Below are positions 1 through 6,045 of a DNA stretch of 8,317 bases, in pieces. The stretch comes from JBBQKP01 sp038326995 (GTDB taxonomy: Bacteria; Planctomycetota; Phycisphaerae; Tepidisphaerales; Tepidisphaeraceae). The notes beneath the pieces were generated by a model. The model searched no databases. It was not told the DNA's origin and saw only the letters and a program-made list of their open reading frames with translations. The stretch lies in the NCBI GenBank assembly GCA_038326995.1, contig JBBQKP010000152.1:1-8317 (forward strand), given 5' to 3'. Each line of letters starts with the position of its first letter. Positions within the stretch are counted from its first letter, which is position 1. Position numbers and translations under genes: made by a program.

Positions 1-1
1 G

Positions 2-97
2 CGGGTGTGGACAATCAGCCGTGACTTGTACGCCAAGCTCGGCGCGAAGCCGATGGAGAAGCAAGTGCAAGGCCGGCTGGACGGATTGCCGAGATAG
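2..97 (+). CDS. C-terminal end of a GNAT-like acetyltransferase (5' truncated)
   Basis: The reading frame is open from the window edge and ends at TAG (95-97), leaving 31 residues. The segment DLYAKLGAKPMEK followed by QGRLDG resembles the last helix and strand of GNAT N-acetyltransferases, where an aromatic residue and a 'LGA.P' turn are followed by a strand ending in an 'R.L.G' pattern. GNAT enzymes transfer an acetyl group from acetyl-CoA to an amine; the substrate cannot be guessed from this tail. It is separated from the next gene by about 550 bases and a promoter, so it is not part of the downstream operon. With so little sequence the family call is tentative. Confidence 0.5.
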   Translation, partial: RVWTISRDLYAKLGAKPMEKQVQGRLDGLPR

Positions 98-562
98 CGA
101 GCGATGCGGGCGTGATACTCGGTGCCGCCAGTGCACTCACCGCCCGGGCGACAGTGTTTCATTGTTCGGTTAAATGGCCCGTCGCGAGCGGGTGCGCTTT
201 TGGTTTAGCTGAGAGAGGTTTCCCTTCGGCAGAAGTTCGTTGATCACTCACGACGACTTGAAGACCGGAATGGACATCGCCAGGTGATTATTCGCCACGG
301 TGCGATGCCGCAGGATTGAAAATTGCATTTTTCACGATGATGACCAAGCGTCAGGCGAAAGTGCCTGTCACGTCCGCGAACGATCGCCGAAATTGTGTTT
401 CCGCGGCCGAAAGACGTCGTATTAGTGTTGCTCCGTATGCTGGTTATGACCAGACGCGATGGCCGAATTGGGAGGCACTTTGCTGGTGATATCAAGGCAG
501 ATTATGTCGTCCATGCCAGATTGAATTGGAACTGAAAGACTCCAACGGCGTTGAGATTTTAC
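98..562. other. Intergenic region without a convincing gene
   Basis: No reading frame here has both a ribosome binding site and protein-like composition. A possible 83-codon minus-strand frame (244-495) gives an Arg/Ser-rich product with no recognisable domain and is most likely chance. Several weak stem-loops are visible: an imperfect one at 108-145 just after the GNAT-like stop, a 4-bp GC stem at 178-192 followed by a T-rich run, and a 5-bp CAGGC/GCCTG stem around a GAAAGT loop at 352-367. The rest shows no repeat or clear regulatory site until the promoter at 563. Confidence 0.6.
108..145 (+). terminator. Possible weak terminator stem-loop after the GNAT-like gene
   Basis: GGGCG (108-112) and TGA (113-115) can pair with TCA (137-139) and CGCCC (141-145), leaving one bulged C. 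The interior can extend with GTGC/GCAC (122-125 and 132-135). It lies 10 bases after the stop codon, where a terminator would be expected. The stem is imperfect and no uninterrupted T-run follows, so intrinsic termination is doubtful. Confidence 0.25.
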
Positions 563-590
563 TTGACACCGCTCCAGTGTATTGTAGAAT
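563..590 (+). promoter_or_regulatory. Sigma70-type promoter of the LacI/GH10 operon
   Basis: A perfect -35 hexamer TTGACA (563-568) is separated by 16 bases from a -10 hexamer TAGAAT (585-590), one mismatch from TATAAT. A start near 597 would leave a leader of about 50 bases before the GTG at 649. The -10 box overlaps the inverted repeat at 587-606, the classic layout for a repressor that blocks polymerase. No other promoter this good was seen between the five downstream genes. Confidence 0.75.
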
Positions 591-606
591 GTAAGTGTTT
601 ACATTC
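587..606. promoter_or_regulatory. Inverted-repeat operator, probably bound by the adjacent LacI-family protein
   Basis: GAATGTAA (587-594) and TTACATTC (599-606) are perfect 8-base arms around GTGT. The inner 14 bases, TGTAAGTGTTTACA, differ from the common LacI-family pattern TGTAAACGTTTACA only at the sixth and seventh positions. The site overlaps the -10 box and probably the transcription start, so occupancy should block initiation. The regulator gene starts 42 bases downstream, which argues for autoregulation. The centre is TG, not the usual CG. Confidence 0.7.
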
Positions 607-608
607 GG

Positions 609-632
609 CAGTAAGATGGTTCAGTAAGATGG
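609..632 (+). repeat. 11-bp direct repeat in the operon leader
   Basis: CAGTAAGATGG occurs at 609-619 and again at 622-632, with a 13-base period. It sits between the operator and the ribosome binding site, so it would be transcribed. The GTAAG inside each copy also occurs in the left operator arm (591-595). Function is unknown; it may be a small duplication or a further protein-binding or RNA element. Confidence 0.6.
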
Positions 633-636
633 CGAG

Positions 637-642
637 AGGAGG
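637..642 (+). promoter_or_regulatory. Ribosome binding site fixing the GTG start of the LacI gene
   Basis: AGGAGG lies 6 bases before the GTG at 649-651. It supports this non-ATG start, which gives about 40 residues before the HTH domain, over the internal TTG at 754-756, which has no comparable site. Confidence 0.75.
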
Positions 643-648
643 TCTGGA

Positions 649-1794
649 GTGGATCAGGTATCGCGAACAGGTTTAACCCGTCGAACGCGCCGAGCCAGTC
701 GGTTGGGCGAATCCGTTGGATCGGGCAAATCGGGTAGTGAACCGTGTGGCGAATTGGGAGTTGAACGTCGCATAACGATCGAAGACATCGCCGCAATCTG
801 TGGACTTTCGACTGCGACGGTGAGTCGTGTGTTCGCGTTGCCCGAGTCGTCGACGGTTGTCAAACCCGCTACTCGGCAAAAAGTGATGCAGGCCGCGGCG
901 CAGGTCGGGTATCAGCCGAACTGGGTCGCGCGTGCGTTCGCTGCGGGTCGTACGAATATGGTCGGCCTGCTCTATCAGGGAAGTGTTCCGATCCTCGACA
1001 GTATCTATAAAGACATGGTCGCGACGTTCAGCGATGCGCTGCGTCAGCGCGGGCATCATCTGATGTTCATTCCGGTGGTCGAGAACGAGACGTATTGGCA
1101 GGAGATGCTCAACGCGGGCGCGGTCGACGCGTGTGTCGCGCTGGAAATGATCGACCAGCCCATGTACGACGCGATCCGCAATGCCGACCTGCCTGCGTTG
1201 CTGCTTAACGCGGGTGACGAGTTCGACCTGCCGCGTGTGATGGTCGACGACCGCAATGCCGCGCGGACGCTGACCGAGCGGCTGATCGCGCTGGGACATC
1301 GACGTCTTGTTTTTTACGTCAACGAAAACGCCCACGCCGGGCATTACAGCATCGACCATCGTCGCGAAGGATTTTTGGAGGCGCTGATGGCGCACGGCAT
1401 CGACGCCGCCGGGTCGTACTTTCACGGCTCAGACGCGGCCCTTCATGCGAAAGTCGATGCGCGGTGCGGGATGACGGCCTTGGTCTGCTACTCGCATTTC
1501 GAAGCGCTTCCGTTGCTTCAGCATTGCGCCCGAACGGGCGTTCGCGTGCCGACTGATCTGAGCGTCGCAACGTTCAACGACATATATCCGGTGCAGTTCA
1601 CGGTGCCGCCGCTCACGACGATGTCCATCCCTGCAGGCGCGATGGGTATCGCGGGCGCGGAAATGCTGCTCGCGCAGCTCGACGCTAAAGACTTACGCCA
1701 TGGACCGGTGAAACCGCCCGACGCGTTGTCGCGGCGGCTCGTTCTGGGAAGCACTCTGGTCGAACGTGAGTCGACCGGGCCGGCGTTCCAGTGA
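649..1794 (+). CDS. LacI-family transcriptional regulator
   Basis: This 381-residue DNA-binding repressor probably responds to a sugar released by the downstream glycosidase. An N-terminal basic, Ser/Gly-rich extension (residues 1-40) precedes the LacI-type helix-turn-helix: I42-T-I-E-D-I-A-A-I-C-G-L, then the recognition helix T55-A-T-V-S-R-V. The hinge helix follows at 88-100 (YQPNWVARAFAAG). The periplasmic-binding-protein-like effector domain covers about 103-372, with typical elements VDDRNAARTLTERLIALGHRR and GVRVPTDLSVATFND. The position that is Leu56 in E. coli LacI is Phe97 here. The N-terminal extension is unusual, because most family members start within a few residues of the HTH. 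The GTG start is chosen for its AGGAGG site. It is first in a likely operon and is probably controlled by the inverted repeat at 587-606. The sugar ligand cannot be read from the sequence; a xylan oligosaccharide is inferred only from the GH10 neighbour. Confidence 0.93.
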   Translation: MDQVSRTGLTRRTRRASRLGESVGSGKSGSEPCGELGVERRITIEDIAAICGLSTATVSRVFALPESSTVVKPATRQKVMQAAAQVGYQPNWVARAFAAGRTNMVGLLYQGSVPILDSIYKDMVATFSDALRQRGHHLMFIPVVENETYWQEMLNAGAVDACVALEMIDQPMYDAIRNADLPALLLNAGDEFDLPRVMVDDRNAARTLTERLIALGHRRLVFYVNENAHAGHYSIDHRREGFLEALMAHGIDAAGSYFHGSDAALHAKVDARCGMTALVCYSHFEALPLLQHCARTGVRVPTDLSVATFNDIYPVQFTVPPLTTMSIPAGAMGIAGAEMLLAQLDAKDLRHGPVKPPDALSRRLVLGSTLVERESTGPAFQ

Positions 1795-1808
1795 ATTAAC
1801 CCTTTTTC

Positions 1809-1813
1809 GGAGG
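1809..1813 (+). promoter_or_regulatory. Ribosome binding site fixing the PEP-CTERM gene start
   Basis: GGAGG lies 6 bases before the ATG at 1820. It rules out the longer in-frame start at 1766, which would overlap the regulator gene and put 18 charged residues ahead of the signal peptide. Confidence 0.8.
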
Positions 1814-1819
1814 ACGAAG

Positions 1820-2449
1820 ATGAAGATCAAGATGAAACTGGTGGCAAACGTACTAATTGGATCCGCGTTGACGCTTGCGGCGTGCAGTACGACCGCACAA
1901 GCGGCGGTTCTTTTAAGCGACCTGAACAACGTAGGCCTGGATTTCACGTACGGCACTTTTGTCGGTCAAACGACGGTCAATCCGACGTTTTACCGAGTCG
2001 CAGGAACTGCCGATCAATTCGGCGGGGCGGGGTCCAACTTTTCGCCGTCGCGCAACATTTCCGCCGAACCGTTCCTGGAAGTGTCGGCCCGCATCGGCAG
2101 CAATAACGCGAATGCGGCCTTCAACGTCCTGCTGGAAGACGCCGATGGGACGCAGGTCGGTTACGCGTTCCCTGCGACGTTGTTCAACACGAGCACGTTC
2201 ACAAACGCGTACGCTTTGATCGCCATGCCTTCGTTCACCAATGTACCAGGCATCACGCCGGGCCTGAACACGTCGGCGATCACCCAGTTCCAGCTCCAGG
2301 GCACTTTTTCCCAGGGACCCTCACTCCTTTTCAGTTTCGACTTCGACAATGTCGCGGCCGTCGCGGTCGTACCTGAGCCGGCGACCATCGGCCTTCTCGG
2401 CGTAATCTCAATGATGCTCATCACACGACGCCGCGTGGAGGTTTTATGA
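1820..2449 (+). CDS. Exported PEP-CTERM sorted protein with a predicted beta-sandwich
   Basis: The 209-residue product is an exported, probably surface-associated protein of unknown biochemical role. The N-terminus is a signal peptide: basic residues K2-K6, a hydrophobic core to A21, then AQA|A near residue 28. The C-terminus carries the PEP-CTERM tripartite signal: VPEP at 184-187, a hydrophobic stretch (about 191-201) and an RRR cluster at 203-205. In known systems this tail is recognised by exosortase (EpsH/XrtA type) and processed during surface sorting; no exosortase gene lies in this window. The body (about 29-180) is rich in Asn, Thr, Phe and Ala and ends in FSFDFDNVAAV, resembling beta-sandwich, carbohydrate-binding-like exported proteins. 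The signal peptide also contains L19-A-A-C22, which fits a lipobox. It starts 25 bases after the regulator stop, and its TGA overlaps the next ATG. Confidence 0.88.
   Translation: MKIKMKLVANVLIGSALTLAACSTTAQAAVLLSDLNNVGLDFTYGTFVGQTTVNPTFYRVAGTADQFGGAGSNFSPSRNISAEPFLEVSARIGSNNANAAFNVLLEDADGTQVGYAFPATLFNTSTFTNAYALIAMPSFTNVPGITPGLNTSAITQFQLQGTFSQGPSLLFSFDFDNVAAVAVVPEPATIGLLGVISMMLITRRRVEVL
2437..2441 (+). promoter_or_regulatory. Ribosome binding site inside the end of the PEP-CTERM gene
   Basis: GGAGG sits 4 bases before the ATG at 2446, within the last codons of the upstream gene. Together with the ATGA overlap (2446-2449) it points to translational coupling. Confidence 0.7.
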
Positions 2450-3234
2450 CAACCACAACACGCGTGCGATGCGGCCTGATTGTCGCCAGCCTGCTTGTGT
2501 TGGGCAGTGCCCCAGGCGCGATGGCGCAGGCGCTACTTGACGACGCGTTTTTGAACACAGACGCCGGGTCGTCCGAGGCGTCCAAGACGCTTTGGGCGAC
2601 CTCGGTCGTCGGCACCGGTGACGTGTCGCGCGGCCAAGGGGTGTTGACCCTCCGCGCCACCGGGGCCGAGTGGGCGAACACGAATCTGCTGGGCACGCTT
2701 CGGCCCGACCTGCTGTTCTTCGATCGCGCTGTGACGCTAAAAGTGACGGGCATCGGCATCGTGTCGAAAGGTGCTGCGCCAGATCAGCAGCGCCTGCGGT
2801 GTGCAATCGCTTCGGAGTCGAAGTCGCCGTATGAGGTGAAGTCGGCGGTCGGGTTCGTCGTGTATGCCGACGGGTACGTTCAGCTGGGTTATAAGTCGGC
2901 GGCACCGTCGGACAAGCCCGCCGATCCGGAGACAGTCAACGTGCTTCAATCGATTCGTTTCCCGGGAGCCGTCCGCAACGTCTGGCTGACGGTGGGCGCG
3001 ACCGACTACACGCTTCGTGTGGAACACGAGCCCGCAGGAGGCGGGGCACTGGTGACGGAAACGCGTTCGGGACGATTTGTCGACAAGGGCCCGGGCCTGA
3101 ACCGAGCCGACTGGGCCGACGGCTGTGCGCTGGTGATTCAAGGCCAAAAAGCACAGGGGCCGATCGACGCGGAGGTGTCGGCAACCGTGAGCCGCATCAC
3201 GGTCGAGCCCGCACCAACAGCGGGTAAGCAATAA
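2446..3234 (+). CDS. Secreted protein of unknown family, probably beta-sandwich
   Basis: This 262-residue protein has a clear Sec signal peptide: R6 and R8, a hydrophobic core around residues 10-22, and cleavage after A25-M-A27 before Q28. No C-terminal sorting tail or membrane helix follows, so the mature form is likely periplasmic or secreted. I do not recognise the family. The mature part alternates short hydrophobic strands with turns (GVLTLRATG, FFDRAVTLKVTGIGI, SAVGFVVYADGYVQLGYKS, VWLTVGATDYTLRVEHE), a pattern typical of concanavalin-A/LamG-like jelly rolls. Such folds are often carbohydrate-binding or carbohydrate-cleaving, but no catalytic motif can be named here. Its start overlaps the PEP-CTERM stop in an ATGA arrangement, suggesting coupled production and perhaps a physical partnership. 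The next gene starts 20 bases downstream. Role in polysaccharide binding is inference from fold impression and neighbours only. Confidence 0.85.
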   Translation: MTTTTRVRCGLIVASLLVLGSAPGAMAQALLDDAFLNTDAGSSEASKTLWATSVVGTGDVSRGQGVLTLRATGAEWANTNLLGTLRPDLLFFDRAVTLKVTGIGIVSKGAAPDQQRLRCAIASESKSPYEVKSAVGFVVYADGYVQLGYKSAAPSDKPADPETVNVLQSIRFPGAVRNVWLTVGATDYTLRVEHEPAGGGALVTETRSGRFVDKGPGLNRADWADGCALVIQGQKAQGPIDAEVSATVSRITVEPAPTAGKQ

Positions 3235-3243
3235 TCTTAACTC

Positions 3244-3248
3244 GGAGG
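3244..3248 (+). promoter_or_regulatory. Ribosome binding site fixing the prepilin gene start
   Basis: GGAGG abuts the first in-frame ATG (3249) but lies 6 bases before the second (3255). The second start also gives the usual short basic prepilin leader, so 3255 is preferred. Confidence 0.75.
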
Positions 3249-3254
3249 ATGGCC

Positions 3255-4148
3255 ATGAAGCGAAAAACCGCCTTTACACTCGTAGAGTTGCTTGTCGTGA
3301 TCGGAATCATCGCGGTCCTGATCTCACTTCTTTTGCCCGCGCTGGGACGTGTGCGCCAGCAGGCCAATTCCGTGAAGTGTTTGTCGAACCTTCGGCAAAT
3401 CGGGCAGGCGCTGGTGATGTACACGACTGTGCACAACGGGTCTTTGCCCATCGGATATTGGGACGGAACTCCGCCGGGAAACGGATCGATCGATAATACA
3501 AAGTCGACGGACTGGACGGTTCTCCTGGCGGGCACGCTGAACAATCGCCTGGGCTTCACCTACGCCGCGGGAAATGTGAATAACGGGGAACGCGCCAAAA
3601 CCCGGCAGCTTTTTCTCTGTCCGGACGCGACGCAAGGCGAGGAGACGGGCGCGATTTCGAACTATTCCACGCACCCGCGTCTGATGCCCGCCCTCGACTC
3701 CGCAGACGGGATCGCGGGCGCGGGAAGCTTCCTTCGCCCCATGAAATTGTCGCAGATCAAACGCGGCAGTGAAATCGTGGCGGTGATGGACGCGTCGCTC
3801 ACCAACTTCGACGCCGCCGGCAACTCGGGCGGGCCGATCTATCAGGCGTCGGCGGTCGCGTATCGACTCGACAACTTTCGCAATTTTTACAGCACGTTCC
3901 TTACTGACAGATACGCGCTGGATCCTCAGCCGTTCATGACGCCCGGCAATCCGATCGACCTGACCACCGATCTGGGCACGGTCAACATCAACACCGACAC
4001 GCCCGAAAACTACGGCAACATTCGATACCGTCATCTCAAGAACAGTTTGGCAAACACGCTGATGCTCGACAGTCATGTGGAGAGCTTCAGCTATAAAAAT
4101 GCTTTTGCGGGCAGCTTGTTACGCGGAAACATCAACATCAATCGGTAG
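3255..4148 (+). CDS. Prepilin-like protein (type II secretion/type IV pilin-like leader, degenerate H-X9-DG tail)
   Basis: The 297-residue product has a class III leader: MKRKTA, then FTLVELLVVIGIIAVLISLLLPAL with Glu11 at the fifth mature position, as in pilins and pseudopilins. Cleavage by prepilin peptidase is expected between Ala6 and Phe7; Ala replaces the usual Gly. The following KCLSNLRQIGQALVMY (41-56) and LFLCPDATQ match the planctomycete prepilin-like family that carries a C-terminal H-X9-DG domain. The tail here reads H260, eleven residues, D272-S273-HVESF, so the motif is altered in spacing and in its Gly. These families are numerous in planctomycetes; their function is largely unknown, and a role in envelope fibres or secretion is assumed from the leader. 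It sits between a secreted protein and the GH10 enzyme, consistent with display or export of the enzyme (inference). Confidence 0.92.
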   Translation: MKRKTAFTLVELLVVIGIIAVLISLLLPALGRVRQQANSVKCLSNLRQIGQALVMYTTVHNGSLPIGYWDGTPPGNGSIDNTKSTDWTVLLAGTLNNRLGFTYAAGNVNNGERAKTRQLFLCPDATQGEETGAISNYSTHPRLMPALDSADGIAGAGSFLRPMKLSQIKRGSEIVAVMDASLTNFDAAGNSGGPIYQASAVAYRLDNFRNFYSTFLTDRYALDPQPFMTPGNPIDLTTDLGTVNINTDTPENYGNIRYRHLKNSLANTLMLDSHVESFSYKNAFAGSLLRGNININR

Positions 4149-4152
4149 CCAT

Positions 4153-4166
4153 GTCGTGCACACGAC
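4153..4166. promoter_or_regulatory. Palindrome between the prepilin and GH10 genes
   Basis: GTCGTG (4153-4158) and CACGAC (4161-4166) are perfect 6-base arms around CA, starting 4 bases after the prepilin stop. It could be a short RNA hairpin (5-bp stem, 4-base loop) or a protein-binding site. It lacks a T-run, so it is not a typical terminator, and it does not resemble the operator at 587-606. Function unknown. Confidence 0.35.
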
Positions 4167-4217
4167 GCTTGCGCGGACCCAGCCGAACAACGCCTCCGGA
4201 TACACGGGATAATTTTC

Positions 4218-6002
4218 ATGACATGGATCAATTTTCGATGTGTTTTGGGTGTTGTTTTGTTGTGCTGCTTGACTGCAAGGGCACAAATGCCCGCCGCGAC
4301 CGGAGTGGCGATGCTCGACAACGACGCCGCCGTTGCTCTGCGCGTAGTGGGCGACGAGGCCGCCCGAATCGCGTCGTCACAGGTCGTTGCGGTGACCGGT
4401 CAGCCGTTCATGCAGGCGATGCGCGTCGACATTCGCGAGGCCGGGTCTCGACCGTGGTCCGTGCTGCTGGTAGCCAATCCGAACAGCGCGGTACGCAAGG
4501 GCGACGTGCTGCTTCTGAGTTTCTACGCGCGTTGCGCCGAGTCGATGACCGGCGAGATGATCGCCGGCGCACAACTGGAGCGAAATTCGGGCGACTGGCA
4601 TAAGGTCTTGGAATTGCCCGTCGGCGCGCGGGGCGAGTGGTCCCGGATCGATATCCCGGGCGTCGCCGATCTGGACCTGGCTGCGGGTGAATCGCAGGTG
4701 ACGATTCATCTCGGGCACCAGCGCCAGTCCGTCGAGATCGGCGGGCTGACACTGACCAACTTCGGACCAAATGGTGACGTGACTTCGCTCCCTCGCACGC
4801 GATTTTCGTACGACGGGCGTGAGATGGACGCGCCGTGGCGTACCCAGGCCGACCGGCGTATCGACGAGATTCGCAAGGCCGACCTGAACGTCCGCGTCGT
4901 CGACGCCAACGGCATGGGCGTGCCGGGCGCAGCGGTGCACGTGCGGATGAAACGTCACGCGTTTCCGTTCGGCACGGCCGTCGTTGTCGACGAGATTATC
5001 GGGTCCGAGCCGCAGAACGCCCAGTATCGCGAAAAGCTCGTCGAGCTGTTCAACGCCGCGGTGTTCGAGAACGACACGAAATGGCCGGCACTCGATAAGC
5101 CCGACGGGATCGAGCGGGCATTACGGGCGCTCGACTGGCTGGACCGGCAGGGAATCGTCACGCGCGGCCACGTGCTGGTCTGGCCGAACTTCGAATGGAA
5201 TCCGGAGTGGCTTCGGGCGCTTTCCGGCGATCCCGAGAAACTCCGCACCGCCGTCCGTGACCACGTTGCAAACATCGCGTCGCGCTTCGCGGGCCGGTTC
5301 ACGGACTGGGACGTGCTGAACGAGCCGTTCACCAATCGCGAGTTCGCAACAATCCTCGGCGAGGCGGAGTATGCGCGGTGGTTCGATCTCTCCAAGTCGG
5401 CCGACCCTTCCGCAAAACGGTTCATCAATGATTTCGGTATCCTCGAGGGCAACGCGATGGACCGGGCCCACATCGACCATTACGAGCAGACGATCCGAAC
5501 GCTGATCGACCAGGGTGCACCGCTCGACGGTATCGGGTTTCAAGGTCATTTCGGGCAACTACTGACCAGCCCGGACGTGCTTCTGAAAACGCTCGACCGT
5601 TTCGCCACGTTCGGGAAAGAAATGAAGATCACCGAGCTGGACATCAACATCGACGACCCGCAATTGCAGGCGGATTATCTGCGTGATTTTTTGACCGTGT
5701 GTTTCAGTCATAAGCAGGTCACGGGTGTGACGCAGTGGGGCTTCTGGGCCAGCCGACACTGGCGACCGCGGGCGGCACTGTTCGACGCCGACTTCACTCC
5801 CCGACCTGCGGCACTGGCGTATCGCGACCTGGTTTTTAAGACGTGGTGGACCGATGAAACACTGACGACCGACGCTCAGGGCAATGCCGCCGTTCGCGGG
5901 TTCTTGGGCGATTACGAAATCACCACCCCTCACGCCGACGGCCAACTTCGGCAAGTGATCATCCTGAGCCGAGCCGGTGCGACCGTCATGCTCAGGCCGT
6001 GA
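4218..6002 (+). CDS. Exported GH10 endo-beta-xylanase-like glycoside hydrolase
   Basis: The 594-residue enzyme should cleave internal beta-1,4 bonds of xylan or a related glycan outside the cytoplasm. A signal peptide ends at A20-R-A22|Q23. Residues 25-185 form a beta-rich domain resembling a carbohydrate-binding module (KGDVLLLSFYAR, EIGGLTLTNFG). A linker with WRTQADRRIDEIRKADLNVRV leads into the GH10 barrel from about 235 to 545. Catalytic residues are clear: acid/base Glu369 in WDVLNEP and nucleophile Glu473 in ITELDI. Other conserved active-site residues are E284-N285, K288, H318, W322, Q442, H444 and W507. P323 and F325 replace residues that are His and Gln in classical xylanases such as C. 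fimi Cex (recalled alignment), so substrate preference may differ. A short beta-rich tail ends the protein. The 69-base gap upstream lacks an evident Shine-Dalgarno sequence; the signal peptide supports this start. Confidence 0.95.
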   Translation: MTWINFRCVLGVVLLCCLTARAQMPAATGVAMLDNDAAVALRVVGDEAARIASSQVVAVTGQPFMQAMRVDIREAGSRPWSVLLVANPNSAVRKGDVLLLSFYARCAESMTGEMIAGAQLERNSGDWHKVLELPVGARGEWSRIDIPGVADLDLAAGESQVTIHLGHQRQSVEIGGLTLTNFGPNGDVTSLPRTRFSYDGREMDAPWRTQADRRIDEIRKADLNVRVVDANGMGVPGAAVHVRMKRHAFPFGTAVVVDEIIGSEPQNAQYREKLVELFNAAVFENDTKWPALDKPDGIERALRALDWLDRQGIVTRGHVLVWPNFEWNPEWLRALSGDPEKLRTAVRDHVANIASRFAGRFTDWDVLNEPFTNREFATILGEAEYARWFDLSKSADPSAKRFINDFGILEGNAMDRAHIDHYEQTIRTLIDQGAPLDGIGFQGHFGQLLTSPDVLLKTLDRFATFGKEMKITELDINIDDPQLQADYLRDFLTVCFSHKQVTGVTQWGFWASRHWRPRAALFDADFTPRPAALAYRDLVFKTWWTDETLTTDAQGNAAVRGFLGDYEITTPHADGQLRQVIILSRAGATVMLRP

Positions 6003-6022
6003 GCATTCGCTGATACGAATGC
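6003..6022 (+). other. Hairpin directly after the GH10 stop
   Basis: GCATTCG (6003-6009) pairs perfectly with CGAATGC (6016-6022) around a 6-base loop, beginning at the base after TGA. No T-run follows, so it is better read as a transcript 3'-end stabiliser or pause site than as an intrinsic terminator. Confidence 0.5.
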
Positions 6023-6045
6023 GATGACTGAAATAGTGAAGCGCT

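Noticed and set aside
244..495. Minus-strand 83-codon frame in the upstream intergenic region
   Set aside because: Composition is not protein-like, no ribosome site or family resemblance was seen.
566..580. ACAC/GTGT inverted repeat in the promoter spacer
   Set aside because: Only 4-bp arms overlapping the -35 box; too short to separate from chance.
616..676. Possible leader peptides: ATG at 616 (3 codons) and ATG at 629 (15 codons) overlapping the LacI start
   Set aside because: Neither has a Shine-Dalgarno sequence, and the AGGAGG clearly serves the GTG at 649.
673..1425. Long minus-strand frame of 250 codons opposite the LacI gene
   Set aside because: Arg/His/Asp-rich product without domains, fully antisense to a clear gene; a by-product of GC-rich codon use.
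3324..4076. Long minus-strand frame of 250 codons opposite the prepilin gene
   Set aside because: No ribosome site or recognisable domain, fully antisense to a convincing gene.
4151..4603. Plus-strand frame starting just after the prepilin stop
   Set aside because: It overlaps the GH10 gene in another frame and is very Arg-rich with no domain; the GH10 frame has signal peptide and catalytic motifs.
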